From Clavaria fumosa (Eukaryota; Basidiomycota; Agaricomycetes; Agaricales; Clavariaceae), in contig OX637796.1 of the NCBI GenBank assembly GCA_951802425.1, positions 248,001 to 312,000 of the forward strand: a stretch of 64,000 bases of DNA, written 5' to 3'. A program made the translations under genes and the position numbers. This document shows positions 55,984 through 64,000 of the stretch, one piece after another; position 1 is the first letter of the stretch; each line of letters opens with the position of its first letter. A model generated the notes under the pieces. It was given only the letters and a program-made list of their open reading frames with translations, did not search any database and was not told the origin of the DNA.

Positions 55984-56232
55984 GTAAGGTCATGACAACA
56001 ATACTAACATAAGGGGAAAAGAGTACAAATACTGAAAAGTGAAAGTATATATAGCAAATAGTCTGGGACTTGCTGGAGTTCCCACGCACAGACCTGTCGG
56101 GTCACGTGACCTTCCCGATGTGGAAGTCAGGTGATTTTCCAATTATGTAATCTTCCACTGTAGGTCATGTGACCTCCCAACAGCCCCCTCCAATTCCTCC
56201 ACAAATGTCCTTATCTGGATGGCTTAGGTAAG

Positions 56233-57262
56233 CAGATGCAAGGTGATGCACACCAGATGCAAGGTAATGCACACCTGATGCAAGGTAATGCACACCTGAT
56301 GCAAGGTGATGCACATTGGTGTGCATCAGGTATGCATCAGGCTGCATCATGTGTGCATCAGGTATGCATCAGGTTGCACCAGGTGTGCATCAGGCTGCAT
56401 CATGTGTGCATCAGGTTGCACCAGATGTGCATCAGGCTGCACTGATGCAAGGTAATGCACACCTGATGCAAGGTGATGCACACCTGATGCAGGGTGATGC
56501 ACACCTGATGCAAGGTAATGCACACCTGATGCAAGGTGATGCAAGGTAATGCACACCTGATGCAAGGTGATGCACATCAGTGTGCATCAGGTATGCATCA
56601 GGTTGCACCAGATGTGCATCATGCTGCACTGATGCATGCCTGATGCACACCTGGTGCAACCTGATGCATACCTGATGCAAGGTGATGCACATCAGGTGTG
56701 CATCAGGTATGCATCAGGCTGCATCATGTGTGCATCAGGTATGCATCAGGTTGCACCAGATGTGCATCATGCTGCACTGATGCATGCATCAGCTTGCACC
56801 AGGCACGCATCAGCCTGCACCAGATGTGCATCAGGCTGCATCATGTGTGCATCAGGCTGCACTAGGTGTGCATCAGGTTGCACCAGATGTGCATCAGGCT
56901 GCACTGATGCAAGGTGATGCACACCTGATGCAAGGTGATGCACACCTGATGCAAGGTGATGCACACCTGATGCAGGGTAATGCACACCTGATGCAGGGTA
57001 ATGCACACCTGATGCAAGGTGATGCACACCTGATGCAAGGTAATGCACACCTGATGCAAGGTGATGCACACCTGATGCAGGGTAATGCACACCTGATGCA
57101 GGGTAATGCACACCTGATGCAAGGTGATGCACACCTGATGCAAGGTAATGCACACCTGATGCAAGGTGATGCACACCTGATGCAAGGTAATGCACACCTG
57201 ATGCAGGGTGATGCACACCTGATGCAGGGTGATGCACACTGATGCAGGGTGATGCAGGCCGA
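56233..57262. repeat. 21-bp minisatellite (GATGCAAGGTGATGCACACCT) in mixed orientation
   Basis: Forward units dominate 56233-56312, 56443-56577 and 56905-57250. Related blocks in the other orientation (GTGCATCAGGTATGCATCAG) occupy about 56313-56440, 56578-56640 and 56690-56900. The 21-bp length gives long open frames on both strands with 7-residue repeats (MQGDAHL on plus), which need not be genes. Inverted blocks allow cruciforms. The right end interrupts the hAT transposase gene. Confidence 0.93.
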
Positions 57263-57271
57263 TGCAAAAAA

Positions 57272-58665
57272 ACGCAGGCATTTATTAAGTTGAGATGGGA
57301 TAATATTGTCCAATATTGCCCCTCATACATCAGTTTCTGTTGTCCTGCAAGACTGCCGGCTGGCTCATCAATGTCGAGCACAACTTGAATGCCCTTCTTC
57401 TCTGCACCAAAGTCTTTGGTAGCTGGTCACCCTTTACAGATGTTGGTGTGTGAAGTGAAGTTTGTTGAGATAGGTCGAGGAATCGTTTCGTTGGTGTAGT
57501 CCTTGCACCCTTTAGTGCGAGGGCTTCTACGGATAATTCTACATGCGCCATGAGCAAGAGACGATGGTAGCATGGAATGCGGCACTCACGGGCACCACTT
57601 GCATTTCCACAGCCAAACGGCTAACCCGCTTTTGATTGCGGAGACTGGCCGGAACTGTTCAAAAGCCCAAGCAGCTTTCGCGCCATCCCTTCCTCCCTTA
57701 TTGATGCTAGTTGAATCAATGACATGGCAGTCGGTTTCATCCTCCTCCCCGGATGTCCCGCTCTTGTTCAGTTTGGGGGCAGTTGCTCTTTTTCGCTTCT
57801 GTGAGAGGGAGTGTGAGTAATAGCTACGCATGAGAATCACACAAGTACCTGGTGTTTCTTTGGGCGGCTAGTTTTCAGCTTTCCAGTATTAGCCTTTGGA
57901 GCAATAAAAATGAGCCCTAGTCTTCAGAAATGTGTTTCTGCCAGACGCTCACCGGTTTAGGAACTGCCTTGTCAGATCCTGAAAGATCCTCACTAGAGGA
58001 ATTTCGCACTTTACTCAGTGGGACAAAATCGAAGTCAGATTCATCAGCGGCATTGCCCAGCTCTGGAACGGTGATGGGGATTAATCTATCAACTTAGGGT
58101 AACATCAACTCAAGAACGCACGTTGGCTGTTGGCATCCCTGGGAGGGAAGGCATCTCCGACCTGATCTTTCAGCAGCGGTTGCTTGTCTGACGTCGTGGC
58201 ATTGGATTTATGAGATGTTGGGAACCGCTGCTGTCTTTTGGACACAAAAGCAGCTATGGAATGTCAGTTATGTTAAGGGGTAGTGTAACATGCACCCGTA
58301 CCAGAAGCTTTCACTTTCTTTGCCTTGGGAAGGCTCATCAGTGAGGCAGAGTCATCGTCATCAGTTTTGGCAGCATTCTTCTTTTGTTTTGCACGAGGGA
58401 GAGGTGGGGCTGGAGCCGCAGCCTTTCGAAGCCGGTCTGCCTCGATGGCGGCTTTCTGCGATTTCAAGAGTGGCTCTTCAATATTTCCCTCGGTCAATTT
58501 TGCTGTAGGGATGGCCTCGCGCCGGGGCCGAGTTGTCTGGGCAAGATCTGGTGGTGGAGCTGATATGGGTGTATCGTCTTCTGGGTCATTGTACCAGGTT
58601 ATCTGCGATGCATCCAGAAGTTTGCCATTAGGGCCAACGGCACAATTTGCGGTCGAGGGAGACAT
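57272..58665 (-). pseudogene. hAT-type transposase gene, 5' exons with BED zinc finger, 3' truncated by minisatellite
   Basis: Exons 58665-58302, 58253-58122, 58062-57953, 57893-57849, 57798-57590 and 57538 to about 57272 join in phase with GT/AG introns of 48-61 nt. Start MSPSTANCAVGPNGKLLDAS, then ITWYNDPEDDTPI and a disordered Lys-rich, Asp-rich region. A BED-finger-like region follows: WKCKWCP, then PRPISTNFTSHTNICKG across the last splice. TGA at about 57429 stands where a coding triplet is expected, after which the frame continues to ILSHLNLINACVF and runs into the minisatellite. The catalytic hAT part is absent. Such genes are common in mushroom genomes as I recall them. Confidence 0.75.
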
Positions 58666-61159
58666 GTTAATGGGTGAATGCGCAAGCCATGACCAGACAG
58701 TTCAATGGCAAATGTGGCAGGACTGAAGCTACAGCTCTGTGCGGCTTGTTGCTGGCAGCATGTGGCTGTAGAACGTCTTGGTGGCTGCATGATGGTTGCA
58801 GAAAACTACCAATTATGGTAGGTTATTACAATGCTTGTATCATAACCATATGAATAAATCTCATGCTCAAATCTAAGGTTGCAGTTATAATAAGGGTATT
58901 GAGAACCCAAGTATCATAACCTCATCTAACCATAATAACCGGTGTCATAATATCTTGTAACCGTAACTATGGCCAGCACTAGCCTTGTCTGATCACAAAT
59001 TCCTCACGAGCAGCACTCACCCGGACTCTCCAGCCACTGCACTGACAGCACAGGCCATCAACACACCTGTATTTATTTATACCCAAGTCCTCCAATCTCC
59101 GATCGCAGCAACACCCCACGCCCCCTCCATCACCGAGTATATATATAGGGTCAATATCCCACCAACAGTCCATTGGTGGAAAATATAAAGAAATATTCAT
59201 AGCAAGCCTAATACCTAAGATATTGGCATGGGGTTTTGTGCACCTAATAGAGAATATTCTTACGCACCTGTTGATCTCTAATACTTGCCCATAGCTTCTT
59301 CCTAACCCTAAATCCTACACCATTTCTGTAAAACAAGAATGCCGTAGGATTGTGGGAATTTCAACCCTTAGCTGCCAGGTAAAGCCATAGGCCCCATCCA
59401 CTAGGTCACATGACCTATTCCCCAACTTTCACCAATGCCCTCTTTTCAGGTGATCCCTAGGTGCAATATTCTTCAATTCTATTAGATGCTTGGGATCTCG
59501 GTAACTATTAGGTGCAGGATGCCAAAAATGGCAATATCCACTCCCAAAATGGGTTGCAATCAGGTGCCTGAACCATTTTCAATTAGGTGCCACCACCGCA
59601 AAACCACCAATAGGCCCTTTTCCACATATCTTAGGTCAAAAAATATTGATTTGTGAATTTTTTGGAATTTCAGAGTTTCTCGGAGGTCAGATCCGTTGAA
59701 GGGGTTCAGGTTCCCTAACTCGCGATTATGCTGGGACTTGGTCTGGTGGACTTTGTAGTGGCATGGATTGCATCAGCGAGTTTTAGCGGGGCAGCGGAGT
59801 ATTCTTGGCTGGTCAGGATAGTGATGTCAGGAATTGGCGATTCACTCGGAGTTGTGGAAATGGGGTGTCAGCCTTTTGTTCACTAAGGAGTTGGAGGTCA
59901 ACTGCATCAGGTGAAGGAATTTTTCAGGACTAGAAAGCGGGAGTCCAGATACACTGTTATGTGCGTGCTCGGAGGGTCAGGGTGAAGTCCAGTCAGAGTT
60001 CAGATTTCGGGTCTGGGAGGTCCGGAGGTCAGGAGTTGGACTTCGGGGTTCGGGTGGGACTTTGGCAAACGTATTGAAACAACGCCCTTACTGAGTCCTG
60101 GGTGTCCCATATTTCAGAGTTATGGGATTCGGGACTTCAGGTCCGGTGCTCTGGCGAGATGTCCAGGATGGACTTTGTCATATTTGAGGTGAGGGACAGA
60201 TGGGAGGGTGGAGATGGAGTTCGGATGGAGTTCAGGTTTAACGAGTGACTAAGTAGAGGAGACAGAGGCCAGGAAGGAGGAGGGATATGGAGTTCCGGAG
60301 TTCAGAGATGATTTCCGGATGTTGGACAGATGGTGTGGGCTGTCGGGACAGATTCCGGGTGTCGGGTGGAAGTCAGGAGTTGGTCAGGAGTTGGTCGGGA
60401 CTTAGCACAACTGGTATAGGAGGCAGGGGGCAGGGGTCGGATTATGCATGATACAAATTACAATGTGGCAGGTGGAAAGGACAGAGGTGCGGAGATAGAC
60501 GGAGGGACAGCAGACGGGGAGTCGGACAGGAGTATGGAGGTGCGGAGATATACGAGGGACGGGGGGACGGAGGTGCGGGGGAGTTCGGGGGTATACGGGA
60601 GGGGTGTACGTGGGTATACGAGGGTGGTATCCAGACTGCAGAATACTCTACAAAGTAGGTAGGTATATATACTACAAGTCCAGGGCGTTTCCAGCAACCT
60701 GGAGTATTGATGGTAGCTACAGAGAATGTCCTGGAGATACGTTGCAGGACTTACTACGGGACAATGGAATAACAACGGGGATCAGTTTCCTGATCCTGGA
60801 GTCAGACGCTGCTACCATCAGGATGGTAACTACGTAACCTAGCAACAGCGTGGATTGTCCAGTTTCCACGCTTGGAGTTCATTGCTGGTGGAGTAACCAC
60901 AGACATCGGTTCACGACTGTCAGGAAGTCGGATTCAGGAATCGGAGATCGGGATCGGGATCGGGAGTCAGGATCAGGATCGGGACAGCCTCTTGGGGAAC
61001 TATCCCCGGATGTGGGTTTGGTGCCTGCCCCACATGCGGGGCAGGTACCCTCAGATGCTGAGGCACCAGAGCGGGAGTTCGGAGGTCAGAGGATTGGAAG
61101 TTGGGGGCTGGAGATAGTGTTTCTGGTCTGGACCGGAAGGGAGTGGCACGGATGTGACA
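58666..61159. other. G-rich non-coding stretch, probably decayed LTR or leader sequence
   Basis: No supported gene. Short GGAGTTCGG and GGTCGGG repeats dominate about 59690-60640 on the plus strand. A GATCGGGATCGGGAGTCAGG simple repeat lies near 60945-60985. TATATATAC occurs at 60663 and a TATATATAGGG at 59139. The stretch may hold an LTR of Gypsy F, but no second copy lies in the window to prove it. Confidence 0.4.
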
Positions 61160-61890
61160 CCATCATAGGACTTGGACTTTGGAATTGGTCCAATTATGTC
61201 CCATGTGATTTCTTCCCAGGGTCCAGCTGGGACACAGTGTGGGTGGAGCAGATTAGCTCACTTAGTCCGGCCCACCTTGTTTCTTTGACACCAATTGCAG
61301 GCACATGCATACTTAAGGGTATCCTGGCAGAGTTCCTGCCACCAGCAATTATGCTCAATTAGCTCATGGGTCCTTTCGGGGCCTGGGTGTCCTGCAAGTG
61401 GGGTGTCATGATGACTCCAAATTATCCTCTCTTGGAGGGCTGCATCCGGAGGAATCCACAGTCTGTTTTTGTGCATCCAAAATCCCTCACTGGTTTCCAG
61501 CCAGTAACGTCCTACCTCTGTAGGGGGATTTTTCCTGGTTGCTATTTTTATTTGTTTTTCTAGATTGGAGTCCAGTCCAATCGATACTATATTTCGGACC
61601 CTCAGATGTTCAGGTTTAATCAGGACAACAACAAAGTTGTTGTCCTGACCTTCTTCGTGTCCAGGCCTTTGAGAAAGGAGATCGGCATGGCCGTTATTCT
61701 TTCCTTTTATGTGGTGGAGTGTGTAGTTGTAATTCTGTAGCTCCATCATCCACCTGGCCTGTCTACCATTAAGGTTCTGGGGTTTCTGGAAATATAGAAG
61801 GTTTTGGTGGTCAGTCCAGATCTCCACAGGATCTGGCAGTGACAAAAGCCACTTTGACCACTCACAAAAGGCCCTGATGATCGACATCAA
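61160..61890 (-). pseudogene. Gypsy F RNase H end and integrase start
   Basis: RNase H: EIWTDHQNLLYFQKPQNLNG and HADLLSQRPGHEEG. Integrase zinc part: WSHHDTPLAGHPGPERTHEL and CNWCQRNKVGRTK. A frame change near 61260 then gives PAGPWEEITWDIIGPIPKSK with the first catalytic Asp; the rest is missing. Confidence 0.88.
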
Positions 61891-61908
61891 TTCCTTATCG
61901 TATATTTC

Positions 61909-63430
61909 TTAATTCCGCTCAGTGGAAGACATTCCCTCGCTTATGTAATCTATGGGGTGCCATTTCCCGCTTTCATCTTTTTGTGAAAGAATGGCACCAG
62001 TGGCATAGTTACTAGCATTGCACTCGATATGGAACTGGCCTTTCTCGAGTGGGGAATGGAGCACTGGGGGGTTCATTAAGAGCCTTTTGAGCTCTTCGAA
62101 AGCTGCTTGCCTCTCGGGTGTCCAGACCCAAGGAGTAAGCCCTGTAAGTTCGTGCAGGGGCTTTGCGACTTTCGAGAAATTTGGAATGAACCTCCAGTAA
62201 TAGTTTAGGAGACCTATGAACTTTTGGAGTTCTTTGAGGTTTTTAGGGATGGGCCAATCCTGGATCCCACTTCTTAGGTGACAGTTCAATCTTCCCTTTG
62301 GACAAAACAAGTCCAAGGTATGTGACCCTATTAACCTCAAATTCACATTTTGATGGTCTCACACACAAACCAAAATTGTGCAGTGCAGTGAGGACTTGCC
62401 TCAGAGAATGGTGTAGATCCCTTTCTGAACTGTTAGTGTGAATAAGTATGTTGTCAATGTATACTTTCACATGTCCAGTAGCGATCAATGCCATAAGCAC
62501 CATGTTCATGGTCATTTGGAATTGGCTTGGTGCATTGCACATTCCAAATTGCATTACCATTGGTATAAAAAGACTGAAGATAGTGACGAACGCTGCCAGC
62601 AGCTGTGATGCTTCATCCAGGGGTAGATTATGAAATCCCCACATTACATCAATAGTGGTGTATAGGTCGTCATCCCCTACACCATCAACCAAGTCTCTTA
62701 TCAAAGGAAGAGGGTAACAGTTTTTCACTGTTAAGTTGTTTAACTTTGTGTAATTGACTATGGGTCTTAGTCTATAAGAACCATCCCTTTGTAGCTCCTT
62801 TTTAAAGAAGAATGGAGATGACCATTCTGAATGGATGACTTCTTTGATGTGTCCCTGTGAGAGAGCTTTGTCTAGATATTCTCTCAACTTTTGGGTATGT
62901 TCGGGATTCATAGGGTACAATTTCGACCTAAAGGGTTTGGCACCAGGCTTTAGCTCTATGTGCATGTCAAATCCTGGTCGATTAATTGCACCCTTCCTGA
63001 ATATTTCATCACTGAAAACAGTGGGGAATTCCTTTTGTAGTTCTGATAGGAAATCCACTTCAACAATGTTCACAGTGATGGTAGCCACTGAAGAATTATC
63101 CCATCTAGGGAGTGAAATCCATCTTTTGGCCCAGTTTATTTGGGGTTGGTTTTTCTTTAACCAATCATATCCCAAGTATACTTTACTGGAACCAGTGTTG
63201 AACAATGGAAATGTCATTTCCTCAACATGGTTTTTTCCGATCAAGATGGAGGTTGTGACAGTACTGGTGGCTTCATTTGCACTCCAGATACTGTCAGCCA
63301 ATCATGCTCTCATGGGTTTATCCAAGGGGGTAGTTTTGAGCACCTGCTCACTAGCCCACTCTTGGTCCATTATGGAGAGGGTGCAGCCCGAGTCAGCACT
63401 TCAATTGGTTTGGCTTTTATCCCTTGCCTA
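61909..63430 (-). pseudogene. Gypsy F protease, RT and RNase H start, frameshifted
   Basis: Protease SADSGCTLSIMDQEW near 63360-63405 in one frame, then LGYDWLKKNQPQINW. RT: RPGFDMHIELKPGAKPFRSK, HSEWSSPFFFKKELQRDG, VMQFGMCNAPSQFQMTMNMV and the catalytic box YIDNILIHT instead of YIDD. A frame change near 62250 leads to IPKNLKELQKFIGLLNYYWR and the RNase H start HIECNASNYATGAILSQ. Confidence 0.88.
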
Positions 63431-64000
63431 AGGCTTATTTTTATCTCCAGACATTTCCTGCCAGCACATGGAATAATGTCTGTTTTTGGTTCGGATTTTT
63501 GCCTCTGCACATCTCTCTCACCAAGTGTGTGGAAAATACTATTCATTTCGACTAGATTATTAGGAAGGAATGAAGTTGTAAAATAGTCCGATTCACTTTG
63601 TTTCCAGACTGCAGACACTTTCACCATACTAAGAGCAGTGTGGTTTCTACTCTTTTCAGTATACTCTTGGTCTGTAGTATTGTTTTTGTAAGTTTTTATG
63701 GGTAATTTATCTAATTTTACAAATGAGCTATCGTCCATACTATAGTCCACAACACAAGAGTGAGATTTGGGGTATAGGGGACCAGGCGCAGTGGATGCGC
63801 TCACTTCCTGGTCCCTCAAAAATCCTGGGAGGAACCTGCTCCCTGCATTTGTTGGACCGCCTGGGTCAACAACTTGACTTGTTCCTGAAGGATCGCTAGC
63901 TGGTCCTTCAGGGCTGCGTTCTCCTTGCAGACTTGTTCAACATCAACTTCCTCAGCATATTCATGCTGGGAGGTCTCGTTTTCATCTTCCTCAAGTTCCT
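63431..64000 (-). pseudogene. Gypsy F gag C terminus and gag-pol linker (partial)
   Basis: At the edge the minus strand reads ELEEDENETSQHEYAEEVDV, then a coiled coil (ENAALKDQLAILQEQVKLLT) ending QMQGAGSSQDF and TGA at about 63812. A linker frame from about 63819 (STAPGPLYPKSHSCVVDY) leads to the protease. Gag C-terminal coiled coils of this kind occur also in Gypsy D (MENTIAQLRDQLH). Confidence 0.75.

Larger units (their letters stand above)
61160..64000 (-). mobile_element. Gypsy F, truncated Ty3/Gypsy element running off the right edge
   Basis: On the minus strand from the edge: coiled-coil gag end, protease, RT, RNase H, integrase. Integrase similarity stops at about 61160 (IIGPIPKSKSYDG), in the catalytic core, so the 3' part is missing. 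Frames break at least four times. Confidence 0.9.

Noticed and set aside
56236..57381. Long open frames on both strands in the MQGDAHL / HHLASGV repeats
   Set aside because: The 21-bp unit is a multiple of three and lacks stops in several frames, so open frames are automatic; only the non-repetitive start of the minus frame belongs to the hAT gene.

Overview
The window looks like transposon-rich nuclear DNA of a mushroom-forming basidiomycete (Agaricomycetes). The host-type genes have many short introns (46-55 nt). They belong to lineage-restricted families that I recognise only from that group. The mobile elements are Ty1/Copia and Ty3/Gypsy types, two of them with chromodomains. The genus cannot be told from the sequence. 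No rRNA, tRNA or CRISPR array was seen.

Left part (1-13 kb). A minus-strand gene runs off the left edge. It combines a histone-H3-tail-like N terminus with a PHD-type zinc finger. Next come short tandem repeats, a 454-bp terminal-inverted-repeat element, a nine-exon gene of unknown function (3072-5846), a 43-bp minisatellite (5946-7540) and another spliced unknown gene (about 7686-9649). At 9993-12210 lie broken pieces of three unrelated housekeeping-type genes: exosome subunit RRP41, a biotin-synthesis BioD/BioA-type gene and a PLP-dependent decarboxylase.

Middle and right part (12-56 kb) is a pile of nested insertions, most of them provable by target-site duplications. A Copia element (13662-18616, TSD GTGGG) sits inside a decayed Gypsy (called H), and a 301-bp TA-flanked MITE sits inside that Copia. 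Gypsy A (19570-28841) contains a foreign 1475-bp solo LTR. A pogo-like DNA transposon (29121-36919) is split by a young, nearly intact chromodomain Gypsy, D (29348-36421, TSD AACCA, LTRs differing at one base by eye). A chromodomain Gypsy, C (38770-55983, TSD GTAAG), carries Gypsy B (44101-53998) inside its gag and a solo LTR of the A/B family inside its own 3' LTR.

Right end (56-64 kb). A mixed-orientation minisatellite (56233-57262) cuts off a spliced hAT/BED-type transposase gene. A G-rich stretch with no recognised gene follows. A truncated Gypsy (F) runs off the right edge.

The most unusual content is (1) the H3-tail/PHD gene, (2) a five-exon gene antisense to pol in Gypsy A and B that encodes a Zn2Cys6-like cysteine cluster, (3) a 222-codon reading frame without any ATG at the front of the young Gypsy D, and (4) the three-gene fragment cluster. 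The older retroelements are inactivated mostly by C-to-T or G-to-A changes, often at CpG, as expected from cytosine methylation or a RIP-like process.
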